Assembly: GCF_905475395.1 (NCBI RefSeq)
Contig: NC_058341.1
Coordinates: 64,425,501-64,489,500 of the forward strand
From: Chrysoperla carnea
Taxonomy: Eukaryota; Arthropoda; Insecta; Neuroptera; Chrysopidae
Length of the DNA stretch: 64,000 nucleotides
Direction of reading: 5' to 3'
The translations under genes and the position numbers were made by a program. Below are positions 1 through 12,717 of the stretch, one piece after another. Every line of letters starts with the position of its first letter. The stretch's first letter is position 1. The notes under the pieces are model-generated. The model ran no database searches. It was not told the origin of the DNA and was given only the letters and a program-made list of their open reading frames with translations.

Positions 1-1290
1 TTCGCAGGGTAGAAAGGTGTAGCGAGAAAGTGGGAAGGAATTATCGAATATTTACAAATGTACCTAAGTGGGGTATCAAATAAAAGAGCATGACGTGTAC
101 ATTACAAAACTGTTATCCCACGCAAGGAAATGTGGAGGGAGGGGTGCAAGTGGGGATGTTGCCCAGCAGTGTCTATATAAAAGCGAGTAGTTCACAGCTA
201 GTTTCTATATAAAAAAATATAGAGATTGTGATAAAAAACTATCTAAAATATTTAGACAATCTTTAACTTTATAATAATACCATAAAAATATAAGGTTGTC
301 GATGATATAAAAACAAAATTTTAATTAAATTATGAGTTCATCGAAGATCCATGATTTGATGAACAGAGACGATTATACTTAGAGTATTGATGATTGAAGA
401 GCGATATTTATATTACCAAATTTATAAGCATCACTTGCACACAATATATTAAATATTTTTGTTGTTGCGTGGTATTGTCAAGCTAAAAAAATATATTACT
501 TGACTAGAAAGCATGTATGTAGCTTATATCTATGTACCGTGTATATAAACCAAAACTTTTTACAATACTGTAGGGAAACAAACATCTTAAAGACTTTATT
601 GCCCTCAAGAGTCCTCTGCTGAATTTTATGCGTAAGTACACATCAGCATATACAGAGTGTCTAGAAATTGGTTACATATGGAAAACTTTTTTATTATATA
701 AGGTTTAATTTACAAATAAAATTTATTCTTTCTAAAAAGCTCTGCTTTCAAAAGTATTAACATTCAGCTATTCACTTTTGACATCGAAAATACAGGCTGT
801 TGACAAATTGAGAAAGATCGATAGCAATGTTAATGGTCGTTTATAAATGAAGACCATTTAAAGCAGATAATAAGGGAAACGGTTCAAGAAATCACTTCCG
901 AGATATGCAGGAGTGTATTTAAACAAAATCCTTACAAAAAAAGAGGGCGGAAGTTCCACCATTTTGAGAAAAACCGTTTCGGTCTATATCTCTGTTATCA
1001 TGCAGTTTAGACTAAAAATGATATTATCTTTATTGTGGATAATTAAATTTCCTATCATTTTTGTTCATTCATGTTTTTTGTCACTGAACTATACTATACA
1101 GATTTATTTATTGACTTATTGACTAATATCTCTTCTATTATTATTATTTATTCTTTATTATAGAGATAAAAAATTCAAAAAATTATACAATAAATAGAAA
1201 AAAAAAATATAACTTGCTTCAATCAAAATGTAAAACTTACAATAATGTTAATAATACAAAAAAAAAAAAAAAACAGTCATCTCATAACTA
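1..1290. other. Intergenic DNA, no gene seen
   Basis: A+T-rich DNA with no credible gene. Two dispersed-repeat pieces can be recognised. About 645-830 begins with a TA-CAGAGTGTC-like end and is related, in reverse, to 35165-35345 and partly to 22200-22300. About 895-1060 (motif ATTTTGAGAAAAACCGTTTC) recurs at 7265-7340 and within the inverted repeat at 49070-49600. The short reading frame over 913-1122 lies in that second repeat and is not a gene. Confidence 0.6.
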
Positions 1291-1730
1291 GATGAGACAT
1301 ATTTTTTATGAAATTTTATTGATTTTTGAACACTGCTATTATATTTTTTCATATCGAAAAGTGTTCATGCCTATTTTTAATTAAATTAATTTTAACCAAT
1401 TTTTTCCATGAAGGGCTAGCCTATAACATTATTATCTCAATTCAATTTTTTTTTATATCAATTTGGATTGGTTAGCAGATCGATATAGTTACCTATATTG
1501 ACCTACACCTGTTCATATGGTATCAACAGATCTACACCGATCCGTTGACCAATCGAATTTGGAATCAGAAGAAAGATAATATAATTACGAAAATAATGGC
1601 ATTGACTTGCTTTCATGGAAGAAATTGATTAAAATTAATTAAAAATAGCCATGTACACTTTTCAATAGAAAAATTATGACAAGAGTGTTTAAAAGCCAAT
1701 AAAATTTCAGATGGGTGAAGATCGAACATA
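1290..1730. mobile_element. Foldback element (long inverted repeat)
   Basis: Two imperfect inverted arms, about 1293-1477 and 1548-1726, share blocks such as TATTTTTAATTAA and TTCCATGAA in opposite orientation. The outer left end holds a small hairpin (CATCTCATAACTAGATGAG). The same family recurs at 23040-23860, where it is split by another transposon. No coding capacity is seen, so this is probably a non-autonomous DNA element or foldback repeat. Confidence 0.65.
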
Positions 1731-2146
1731 CACCGTCTCTTGAACAAAAGGTATTTTTTTTAAATTCATCCCGTAAGGGGTTCAAAATAGGGTTAAAAGT
1801 TTGCTTGAAAATGATGAAAATGATATATAGTACATAAAGGAATACATAAAACAGCCATTCTTAGGGAGTCCTCAATACCAGCTCCAATTTTGATGATTTT
1901 TTTAAAATGTTTCATTTTATATATTGTTTAAAATCAGAAACTTTAGGGCGGAAATTATCTGGAGGGACTGGTATATCACCGCCCAGCCTAAACCGTTGAT
2001 AATAGAAGTTTGAAATTTCGAGAGGATACTGATTTTATATTGTAACTGTCATTTAAGGAATGATTTTTCGAAATGTATCCCCTAAAAAGATGTAATGTTT
2101 CTCATTTTAATGAATATACAAAAAGAATCAATAAAAAGAAATCATT
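1730..2146. repeat. Half copy of the GGAGTCCTCAATA foldback family
   Basis: About 1855-2100 matches one arm of the foldback elements at 19434-20110 and 42490-43140, starting at CTTAGGGAGTCCTCAATA and running through a TTTGAAATTTCGAGAGGATA-like block. The second arm is missing here. A fragment at about 2695-2760 (GGAGCTGTTTTAGAGTAGTC) looks like the opposite end, so a family 1 copy (2147-2684) probably lies inside this element. Confidence 0.6.
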
Positions 2147-2684
2147 TGAAAACAAACAATTGACTGAGTTAATTGTTGAAATACCACGTATAGACAGTGT
2201 TGATTACTCTGTCACATTGCACATACATACATTTCACACAAATATAACTGATATACCCATATAATACTACAATTTGCGCATAATATGCGCTCTCACGGGT
2301 AAACAGCGATGATTACGAAAAAATGTTTCAAACAAAAGCTGTTTTTTTTATAAGAAACATTTTGTACATTTAAAATTTTGTTCTATCTCTAACGATTTAC
2401 AAGATGGGTCCTACGGACCCAAGACCCAATTGACCTATGTTGCTCATCTTTTTACGTCCCCAGCACGCTATACAAATTTCAGCTTGATATCTCTTTTCGC
2501 TTTTGAGTAATCGTTATGACAGACGAACAGACGACAGACGACAGACAGGTAACCGGAAATGGAGTAATTAGGTGATTTTATGGACACCTATACCAAAATT
2601 TTGTTCATAGCGTCAATATTTTTAAGCGTTACAAACTTGGGACTAAACTTAGTATACCTTGGTATATTTCATATACATGGTATA
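2147..2684 (+). mobile_element. Dispersed repeat family 1, copy 1
   Basis: One of at least seven copies of a ~530-590 bp repeat. The 5' end resembles TGAAAACAAACAATTGACTG, the middle carries a GACAGACG-rich run followed by AACCGGAAATGGA, and the 3' end resembles TTTCATATATACATGGTATA. No reading frame is conserved between copies, so it is probably non-autonomous. The short frame at 2073-2264 is partly inside it and was left out. The class is unclear; a MITE or SINE-like element is possible. Confidence 0.7.
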
Positions 2685-3290
2685 AAAAATTATTAAAATC
2701 GGAGCTGTTTTAGAGTAGTCCTGGGTAAAAACATTCATTGATGCGACTAATATGAGGCATGGTTCAAAACAAAAAAACTGTATTACTAAGGGGCAAAAAT
2801 AGGGGGTAAAAGTTTATATGAAACATTTTTTAAGGTAGGAATGAAAAAATTGATATGAGTGCTCATTTTTAAAGAAGTACAGTGAACTCTATCTCCGAAT
2901 GCCGCCTTGTTTTCCAAGGGGATGTAATTAAAGTTGATCTTTAGGAGGTAGACTAAAACATTCGGGTCTTCAAAGTTGACATTGTGTGTATTGTAGTATA
3001 TAGAGGGGATAATTGAGGTAAAGGTTGGATCTCTAATTGAATCATTATCACAAGCGAATGAGAAAAAAGTATACTCTACCACTTTTTTATTTAATTCTTT
3101 AAAGGAGCACAGCGAACTCCATGGTCGAATGCCGTATTATTTTCCAAGGGAATAGTAAAGTTGATGTTTAGAGGATGGGCTAAAGGGCGGCAAGAAGATT
3201 GAAGGATAGCATGTGGGTTTTTTAATTTTGGTTCTCTAAACGATTCATAAAATGAATCATTTATGGAATACTTTGAAATGAATCACTATA
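2685..3290. repeat. Fragments of a dispersed repeat shared with 22.3-23.0 kb
   Basis: The stretch contains two related blocks (near 2880-2960 and 3095-3175) around GAACTC followed by CGAATGCCG and TTTTCCAAGGG, an internal partial duplication. The same blocks occur in reverse at about 22430-22790. No gene is seen; the 98-codon frame on the minus strand (2786-3082) falls entirely in this repeat. Confidence 0.5.
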
Positions 3291-3291
3291 T

Positions 3292-3985
3292 TTAATAAAA
3301 TGCCCTGGTTCTTAGATACTTTGTGTACTTCCAAGGCCTCCAAAACATTTAATTTGAAACCCTTGTTGGCTACATGAGAAATTCCAATTCTTTCCCAAGG
3401 TATCTGTACCGATTCTATAGAATCAAAGATGTTCAAGTTTTCTTACTCCAAAGTTTGTCCCAGTTTGATAAATATAGACGCTATTGCACTCACAAGATAA
3501 CTTGTAGACTCGTGTTTCATTTTTCTTCTCTATTTTGGTTGTGGAGAAGTGGGTTGACTAATTTTATTGGTGGCCGAAACGCTACATTGATCTTATTAGA
3601 TATTAATATCTTACTCATTTCCTGTTGCCGTAGTAGAAAATGGTATTCAACCAATCTGGTTGGGATTTCTCCCGTGTGTACAAAGCGTCTTTTGCCATTT
3701 TTATCGTTTTTCTTTTGATGATATTATGGATCATCCATCTATCATACCCATTGTTCACTGCTATTTCTTCTATGGTATGCACTTCTTTTTTCAGATTTTC
3801 TTTTGTTAAAGATAAATTGACGGCTTGGTGAACCGTAGAATGAAATGCAAATATTTTTTGAGAGATGGGATGTAGGGAGTCGTTCGGGATGGTGGTGTCA
3901 GTATATGTTTTCTTTCTGTAGATGTCGAATTCTTGATGTTTTCTTTTTTGAATTGATAAGCTCACAGTAAACCATGTGTATGATA
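3292..3985 (-). pseudogene. Penelope-like element fragment: RT C-terminus and GIY-YIG endonuclease
   Basis: On the minus strand, from about 3955 down to 3615, an open frame reads like the C-terminal thumb of a Penelope-like reverse transcriptase: FDIYRKKTYTDT, then SLHP, then AVNNGYDRWMIHNIIKRK. After frame breaks, the stretch near 3520-3470 reads YKLSCECNSVYIYQTG, which matches the VYKLxCxCxxxYIGQTG signature of the GIY-YIG endonuclease that follows RT in this class. FKLNVLEALEVHK then lies near 3368-3330. PLEs use the RT and endonuclease to copy themselves into the genome. This copy is 5'-truncated and frameshifted, so it is dead. Confidence 0.8.
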
Positions 3986-4540
3986 GATCGATGATCCATA
4001 ATATCATCAAAAAAAGATAAAAATGGCAATAGACCCTTTGTACACACGGGAGAAATCCCAACCGGATTGGTTCAATACCACACAACCTACTATGGCAAGA
4101 CTTCTGAGAGAATTGGTTAGATTTAAAACTGCTTATTAATATCTAATAATATCAATGTAGCGTTTCGGCCATCAATAAAATTAGTCAATCTACTTCTCAA
4201 CAACAAGACTAAAATACTAAAATAGAGAAGAAAAATCAATCACGAGTCTAAAAGTTGTCTTGTGAATGCAATGGCGTCTATATCAAACTGGGACAAACTT
4301 TAGAGTAAGAAAACGCGAACATCTTTGATTCTATAGAATCTGTACAGATTATTCCACCGCCAAACACCTAAGAGAAACAGGTCACACCGTTGGGAAAGAA
4401 TTGGAATTTTTCATGTAGCCAACAAGGGTTTCAAATTAAATGTTTTGGAGATCTTAGAAGTACACAAAGTATCTAACAATCAGGGCATATTATTAAACGA
4501 CCAAATTGACATTGGAAACTCAACATTATTTTTGGCAATT
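3986..4540 (+). pseudogene. Second Penelope-like fragment, inverted: GIY-YIG endonuclease end
   Basis: This is an inverted copy of the distal part of the neighbouring element. On the plus strand, from about 4259, it reads LSCECNGVYIKLGQT, the GIY-YIG core. It then reads FKLNVLEILEVHK near 4431-4470 and LLNDQIDIGNSTLF near 4494-4535, resembling the usual C-terminus of PLE proteins. Frameshifts and stops separate these blocks. The two fragments meet head to head near 3986, a layout often seen for PLE insertions. Confidence 0.78.
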
Positions 4541-5460
4541 TTAACAATAATTTTTAAAAAAATTTTAAATAAACGTTTGTTTTGCCATTTACTATATTTC
4601 TATTTATTTTTTTAAATATATTTTTTGATGTTTTTTCAACATAATTATTTAACTAATGGTATAAATTCATTGTAAATTTAGAATAAATTACATTGTTTTA
4701 AAAATGGCTAAACAAGCCGAAACCATCGACAACATTTTATTTTAAATAAATAATTTATAAAAATATTAGTGGTTGTTAATGCTTAGTTATAAATAAAAAG
4801 TACTCGAAGTATTTTACAAAGCTAAAATATATCCACAGTTTGAGTATAAGAGATAAGATGGTCATGAATTGTTTTACATTTACGATTTTAAATTTTTACA
4901 GAAATATTTAATTTATAGTTACAGTAAAATGTCAGATTAAATTTAGTTTTTTTAATTTTTTTTCAATATATCTTTATAAATTATAGCTTATGTGTTATTC
5001 TGAAGTATGACCTGTATTCTTATACAGTTTCATTCAAATCCATTCGCTAGTTTTTGCGTGAAAGTGTAACAAACAAACAACTAAACATGCATCTTGACTT
5101 TCGCATTTATAATATACTAGCTTGATATCCACCCGCTTCGCTTCCTTCTATAACTTCCATAATAATATGTAGGTACAACTTTAAAATTTTTTAAATAAAA
5201 TAGTCATAATTCATTGAGTATATCAGAAAATATGGCCTTGAATTTTTACATTTTTCCTTTTTAAATGTCAGATTTAATTTTATTTTTATATTTTTCTTGA
5301 ATATATCTTTATAAATTATAGCTCATGTGTTATTCTGATGAATGGGCTATATTATTGTTAAGTTTCATTAAAATCCATTCATTAGCTTTTTCGTGAAAGT
5401 GTAACAAACACACAAACAAAAAAACAAACATCTTTACTTTCATGTTTATAATAAATAGGG
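4541..5460. repeat. Dispersed retroelement-like repeats with ACTAGCTTGATA...CGCTTCGCT heads
   Basis: About 4830-5110 and 5115-5450 are two tandem relatives. Each contains the block ATTCAAATCCATTCGCTAGTTTTTGCGTGAAAG or a variant of it (given in part here: TTTTTGCGTGAAAGTGTAAC) and ends with TTTCGCATTTATAATA. The second starts ACTAGCTTGATATCCACCCG. Related copies lie at 28500-28690, 50380-50690, 50690-51120 and 55740-55800. Their class is not certain. No reading frame is retained. Confidence 0.6.
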
Positions 5461-7259
5461 ATAAGGAAAGGGATATATATTTGTATTGTTCACAAAGGAC
5501 TATTTTATTTCTTTATACACGCAATACATTTAACCCAGAATTTTGTTTCTTTCTATTATACGATTACACAATTATTAAACAATGATACATTTATTTATAA
5601 TATGATACAGAATTCTATTATCGTAACGTTACTTTACAATATTATTATACACATTGATAGAATATTATAAATACGCTCAGGTCACATGGAAAATTCTATT
5701 ATCACTTTTCAACAAATCTATATGTTTTAAGGGAGACCGATAATACTACACTTATAGGTATATCCGTAATCATCTACTTTACGCCCAAAATGATAATTTC
5801 CTTTATGGCAGATAATTAAATTTCCTGTCTTTTTGTTAAATATTTATATTTTATTTATATATTTTTAATTTATTTTTTTGTATTGTTGAAAAAACCTTTT
5901 CAACGGGTAGTCGTAGTTTTTGCAGGTAAGATGGCAAATTATTTATTGCTAATTAACCACTATCATTAATATTTTCTTACATGTTTATTAAATTTTCATC
6001 ATCACACTACGCACGCGTTAAAACTTCACTAATATTAATTTTAGAAAAAAAAGTGGTGTTGTGGCACACCCGGTAGGAACTATCTTCCTATCGTATCTTC
6101 GTATATTATAAATGTTGCGCTTACTTTTTTACTCAAATTTTTCTTTGAATTTTTTGCTTGTTTGAATGATTTATTATGCACATGTTCAATTTTGTAAGAT
6201 CATTTTTTGTTCTTTTCCTCTGGTTTTTGTTTTTGTTTTTGTTTTTTTTTTTTTTATATTTTTTAAAATTCAGTGTGATTTGTAGTCGATTTACTATAAA
6301 AAATCATAATTCAAAAACAATGAAAAATATACAATAAAATAAAAATTATTTGAAAATAAAAATAACTGTATGATTAATTAATTATAAATATTAGTTTTGT
6401 GGTGCGCTACCTTGCAGGTAAAGTGTAACTAGTTTCTTGTAAGTGCCTTTTTTATCTTTTTTCCCACGGTAGTGTCTACGTTTCTGTGCATTGGTAATTT
6501 TATGTTTAATTTTTTTCATTTTTTCTCTCACGATACTGTTTGCATATCTGTGCATTGGTAATTCTGAAAATTTAGAGTATTAATTCAAGAAGTCAAATAC
6601 TTGTTTTATTGTTTAAAGAATTAAATATTAAAGCTTCTTTAACTCTTTACTTTATGAATTAATTGTAATATTAGTTTAAAAAAGACAAACTTTTGATTTA
6701 GTTGTGAACCCAATATGTTCGTATATTACCTTCATTTTGCTTGATCAAGATAATTATTATGACATAACCTATTATTCCCTTCTACTTACTTAAAATTATC
6801 TCTATTACGTGTAACTTCGGTTAAATCACAACTCATTTTTTGAAAACATAAATTTTGGAGAAAAAATATAAATTGACAGAATGTAAATTATTTTCAAAAT
6901 ATTCTCATTATTCATGGCAAGCTTGATTAAAAAAATTTGAGTTTTCTAGGAAACACATCGTCGGATTTTAGAGTCGTTTTATATTATTGCACACTTTTTT
7001 GTTTTACCTCCCAACATATTATAACGTGCGATGAGGAACATAGTTCCAAAAAGTAGTTGTAAGAAAATGGATTTAAAATTTTGAGAAGAATTTTATTGTT
7101 TAAAATATTAGAGAAGATATCGATCAAAAAGTAAATAAATAAATCGTAATAGTCGTATAAATCATTAACAGTTAGTGATACAAAATACGTTATTCAACAA
7201 TAATGATAGGAAATTTAATTATCTAAAATAAAGGCTATTACCATTCTTGGCCATTTACA
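5461..7259. other. Intergenic DNA, no gene seen
   Basis: No coding region, RNA gene or clear transposon recognised. Minor structure: a T-rich run at about 6220-6256, and a short direct duplication around TCTGTGCATTGGTAATT (near 6484-6505 and 6550-6568). Confidence 0.5.
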
Positions 7260-7421
7260 CACGATTATGGAAATATAGGCCGAAACGGTTTTTCTCAAAA
7301 TGGCGACACTTTTGCCCTTCAAATTTGTAAGGATTTCTGTATTTACATTCATGAACCTATTTAAAAAATAATAATTCCTTTTATTTTACGCAGTATGAAC
7401 AAGAGTAGCGGACGTCTCTAT

Positions 7422-7700
7422 AACCTGTACTAGGTTAGGTTAGATTAGGTTGGTTAAGGCTGTCCACGAAGGACATACTTAGGCTATAGAGCCCATTGTG
7501 ATACCATATATGTGTTTTAACACTTTTCCGCTGATAATTTCATTTATCAGCTCCTCAATTTCAGAGGCTGAGGGTACCTCCTTCATGCATATACCATGCA
7601 CAACATCAGCCCATCACAACTATTAATTAAATTAATTTTGTTGCGACGGCGTGATCGAATTGGTTACGCCTTAACCAACTGAACTAATCGGGCGACATAA
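7422..7700 (-). mobile_element. tRNA-derived SINE, copy 1 (minus)
   Basis: Read on the minus strand it starts with a tRNA-like head (GTTGGTTAAGGCGTAACCAA-type box A region near 7660-7698). The region expected to hold box B is shortened here. It then runs through the body shared with 39384-39612 (GGTATATGCATGAAGGAGGT, then CCTAAGTATGTCCTTCGTGG), and ends in CCTAATCTAACCTAACCTAG, a CCTAA-like tail. Shared head, body and tail across copies identify a Pol III-type short retroposon. Confidence 0.75.
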
Positions 7701-8125
7701 GCGGTATTATTTAATATCAGATAATATTTGTGAACAAAAAATAATAATTAATAAAACAACACACTTCAATATAAATTGTGTAATGAAATTTTAATTGCAC
7801 TATTAATAAGTCATTAAAAATACTAATTAGAAGTACGTCATTACTTCATTATTACATCACATTGTGATGTAAAAGAACTTTTCCTTCATGCTTCAATATA
7901 ATTCATTTTATGAATTCTTTTTATGATCACGTTTTTTATTTCTTTTCTATAAAATTAACAGCCAAGTTTGTACTTATATTAATTTACAATTATACTTACA
8001 TAAAAGAAATTAAAGCGAAACCTATTTGATACAAGTAATATAAGGTCTTAATGAATGTTAGTATATTAGGCATAAAATACATTTAGTCTTTGAACTCGGT
8101 TACACTGAACGTATTCGTATAATTA
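7701..8125. other. Intergenic DNA, no gene seen
   Basis: A+T-rich sequence with no recognisable gene or element. Confidence 0.5.
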
Positions 8126-9230
<1,105 letters not shown>

Positions 9231-9239
9231 ATTGAAACA

Positions 9240-10060
9240 AATAATACCCGTACGGTTGTGGGCACACAAATTTAAAAAATATATTTTTTCAATGCTGAAT
9301 TATGTAAATTGAAAATTTTGTTTAATTATTTAGCTTTCGAAATTTCGAAAACCAAGGTAAATATCGAAAAATTTTATTTTTATTTTTCCTCTACATTCAA
9401 GAACTAAAAAAAATTCGTCATCATAGTTAAAAAAAAGTGAAAACAAACAATTGACTGAGTTAATTGTTGAAATACCATGCATAGTCAGTGTTGATTTCTT
9501 TATCACATTACACATACAAACATGTGACACATACATAACTGATAATCAAGTATAGTACATATTATAAAATTTTCGCCTAATTGGCGCCCTCACGGGTAAA
9601 CAGTGATGTTTACGAAAAAATGTTTCAAACAAAAGTTGTTTAATTTTTGATAAGGAACATTTTTTACGTTTAAACTTTTGTTCTATCTCTAACGGTTTAC
9701 AAGACCCAATTGACCTATAAAGCTCATTTACGAACTTGACCTCACTTTTTACGTCCTGAGTACGCTGTAAAAATTTCAGGTCGATATCTTTTTTCGTTTT
9801 TGAGTTATCGTGTCCACAGACGGACGGACAACCGGAAATGGACTAATTAGGTGATTTAGTGAACACCTATGACAAAATTTTTTTCGTAGCATCATTATTT
9901 TTAAGCGTTACAAACTTGGGACTAAACTTAATATACTATGTATATTTCATATATACATGGTATAATAAGTAACAAATAATTTTAACTCTAAATCTACAAT
10001 TGCCTTGGTGGCTCGTACTACCTTAATATTTAACACTAGAAAATAATATAACAGTCATAT
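9240..10060. repeat. Dispersed repeat split by family 1 copy 3; matched by an uninterrupted copy at 37750-38075
   Basis: Sequence on both sides of the family 1 insertion (9240-9436 and 9965-10060) matches one continuous stretch at about 37745-38075, including ATTTTGTTTAATTATTTAGC on the left and AATTGCCTTGG on the right. The 37.9 kb copy therefore serves as an approximate empty site for family 1. Confidence 0.6.
9437..9964 (+). mobile_element. Dispersed repeat family 1, copy 3
   Basis: Full-length copy. The 5' end is GTGAAAACAAACAATTGACT, with the internal GACGGACGGACAACCGG block near 9818-9835 and the 3' end TTCATATATACATGGTATAA. Both flanks carry AAGT next to the element, a possible short target duplication, but this motif may belong to the element. 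No coding frame. Confidence 0.72.
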
Positions 10061-10720
10061 TATATCTCTTCTTTAAATTAGCTTATTTCTTTTTGTTTTA
10101 GGTTAGTACCTGTTGAGTTCCATTACTGTTGCATATTTTTATCATCTCATCAAACTGTGAGTACTTGAAAGCTCAGAAAAACTTTCGAATGTTTATTTAT
10201 AAAATGCTTTGATTATCCCATTTTGACCTTATTCATTTTTTGGTACATCATCACTATTCGTCATCAAAAGAAAATCGATTTAAAATTTAAATATAGCATA
10301 TTAAAATGTTAAAAAGTTTTAACTTGGTACATGTGGTTGAAACTTTTTCTACAATCTTTCTACAGTTTTTTGAAAATATCTTTTTTTTTTCAAGCCCTAA
10401 AGAAATATTTAGAATTTCTCAGATATCTAATATTATTCATCTATGAGTACAAAATCAATATCAATAAACACAACATCTTAACGGATATCGTCTATAATTC
10501 TATACGACATACATTTAATTTTAAGTAACTTTAAGTTAAGTATTGCGCTGCACTAGTGCTGCTTAGTTCCTCCAGACAACGAACTATACGAAGTAGCTTC
10601 GTTTCTTATTCATTTAAATACACCCACACTACAAGTATTTGACTGATCAGTTGTGAGTTGATCTCCATAATTTATAACGATTAGTGATCTACGCTCATAA
10701 AACACTATTATTTTCGTCTT
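10061..10720. other. Intergenic DNA, no gene seen
   Basis: No gene or clear repeat recognised. A 65-codon frame (10331-10528) is Phe/Leu/Ile/Lys/Asn-rich, typical of translated A+T-rich noncoding DNA. Confidence 0.45.
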
Positions 10721-10724
10721 ATTG

Positions 10725-11705
10725 TTTTTATACTGATAGTCGTGTCATTTTAGTATTTCATAGAGAATTTTTTTGTACCTCCACCCATCGAGCCAGTTTT
10801 TTTTTAAAATGATCAAGAAGGTCCATATATCGGAATCTACATCTAACTTTTTGCGGCTAGAAAGTTTTGGTTTAAGCTAGGGGCCAAATACGGCAATCAT
10901 TAGAATCCATTTATGAAGTGATTTTTGAAAATTTTAAACCCTGAAAATATGGGCCAGAAACGTATAATCGGGGGTTCTTGAGGTCTCTGATCACTATTGC
11001 GTAATCAGAATTTCGATATAATCTCCCCTCTTGGGGTAATTCACCTCGCTACTCCAAAATTGCAATATTCTGTAAATATTCAACAAAATAGATCAAAAAA
11101 GTATCCTCAAGGGTTTTTGGGGTCACTGATCACAATTCTGAAGTTAGAATGAAGATATACTAACCTCTTCTGGGGTTGTTTGCCCCAGCTGGTCTAAAAC
11201 AGCAGATGGACAAAATGGGCCAAAAAAGTATACTCGGGGTGTTGCGGGTCACTGATCACCATTCCGAAGTTAGAATGGGGATATACTCACCCCTCTTCTT
11301 GCGGTTTTTCGCCCTTCGTTGATCTATCACTGCAATTTTCTGTAAATATTCAATTTGGAGCAGTGGAATGAATAACCCCAGGAGAGGTAATTCTGACTTC
11401 AGAATAGTGATCAGCGATATCGCTGATGAAAGCCCGAAAACCCCCAAATGTACGTTTCTGGCCCATTTTGTTGCATATTGTTGTTGCATATAAAAATGGA
11501 TTATAATAATGTGTTTTTTTGGCCCATAACAATGTCCAAACTTTCTAGCGGCAAGAAGTTAGATGTAGATTTTGATATATGTAGATTCCTCAACATTTAC
11601 AAAAAAAAAAAAAAAAAAACTGGCCCGATAGGTTGAGGTACATAAAAATTCTTCATTTTAGCCTTTTTTGATCTAAAATGATTCGTCTATGAGTCTAGTC
11701 GAATA
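10725..11705. mobile_element. Modular foldback element, 0.98 kb
   Basis: The outer ends are inverted: AATTTTTTTGTACCTCCACC on the left and GGTTGAGGTACATAAAAATT on the right. Inside, a module of roughly 150 bp is repeated in varied form, built on GGTCACTGATCAC, AAGTTAGAATG, a run around CCCCTCTT and TTCTGTAAATATTCAA. The same modules recur at 54300-54970. The internal repeats give extra self-complementarity through TGATCAC/GTGATCA. No coding frame is conserved, so it is probably a non-autonomous DNA element. Confidence 0.7.
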
Positions 11706-11775
11706 TTGATTGTTTTGGTTTGTTTGTGGCTATATTATCATTTGTTTAAGATTTTAACGTTGATAATAGAGAAAA

Positions 11776-12102
11776 ATGGGTAATTATGCCTTTTCAAAAC
11801 TATCTTTCGATGGAAAAAAAGAAGTGATCGTAAAAGGTAGTTGCACACCGGATTGGCAATTAATACAAACCAAAGATAATTTTAAACTCAGCACAGGTTG
11901 CAAACACAGCAATCGGTTGTTTTGTTTTCCTAGTCTACTATTTGCCAGCAATAAACCCATCTAGAACGATACCGGTTACAACAATGTTCATAATTTTTCT
12001 ACGGCCGCAAAAAAACACGATCAATCTGAAAAACACTTAGAAGCTTCGCTTAAGTATCACACCTTCGGAAAAAATTCCTATACTCACAACACAATCTTTT
12101 AA
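11776..12102 (+). pseudogene. hAT-like transposase remnant (TTF-type zinc finger, ZMYM1-like)
   Basis: A frame from the ATG at 11776 reads through a single TAG (11962-11964) to a TAA at 12100-12102. Landmarks are LSTGCKHSNRLFCFPSLLF near codons 36-54, then NDTGYNNVHNFSTAAKKHDQ, then EKHLEASLKYHTFGK. This order (GC..xNRLxCFPCLLF, stop/W-NDxGxNDxxNxSxxxKKHExSxxHL, LKTFGK) is the pattern of the N-terminal zinc finger of ZMYM1/DUF4371-type hAT transposases, recalled from the family and not searched here. The internal stop sits where Trp is expected. The catalytic RNase-H-like domain is absent, so this is a dead fragment. Confidence 0.62.
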
Positions 12103-12317
12103 CTGTCATTATTTAATTCTAATCTAATAACGATGAACCAAAAGCATCATGCAGTATTTTTTATTATATAGCAGCTTTTAAAAATAGATACCTAGTACCC
12201 TGTCTAAAAACTGAATATAAGGTGAACAAATTTTCCATTTTCATCAATAAATCCTACAGGAAACAGCCGGTAACTCATATAGAATCTGTTTGTTTTAAAT
12301 AAAGATATAAAATGAAA

Positions 12318-12533
12318 ATATGACAGCTGAGCAAAACATTTGTTTTGAAAACATGTAAAGAATACTTTGACTTCAATATTTATAGAATTTTAAATCCTTT
12401 GAAGAAATATACAATGTTATATAATGATTATAAAGAGAGTTTGGAGCCTTCGGCATTCGATTACCTAGGATATCTAACTAAACCTACTGGAATGAATACA
12501 AGTGATGGAGTTAGAGAACATGTACATGAGTGA
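12318..12533 (+). other. Short open frame of unknown nature
   Basis: An open frame runs to a TGA at 12531-12533. Its C-terminal part, after an in-frame Met at codon 24 of the 12345 frame, reads KESLEPSAFDYLGYLTKPTG followed by MNTSDGVREHVHE. The composition is less biased than surrounding A+T-rich noise and would be compatible with a terminal exon or a transposon remnant, because it lies 0.2 kb past the hAT fragment. I do not recognise it and no splice site or promoter is convincing. Confidence 0.18.
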
Positions 12534-12717
12534 AGCAAGAAAAAAGAATTATTGTATACATACGTACTTATAAATTTGTAATGATAATACCACTGCAATT
12601 GACTTTTACAAATGAATGATATTCGTTGAAAAATATTTGAAACGGATGAAATTTTTTTAAACGAATAAAGTTTCTATTAAAAAAAAAAGGTTGGAAAATA
12701 AAACTTATTACATAACA

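Noticed and set aside
3374..3831. Plus-strand frames of 114 and 63 codons
   Set aside because: They are antisense to the Penelope-like RT and endonuclease, which gives recognisable motifs on the other strand.
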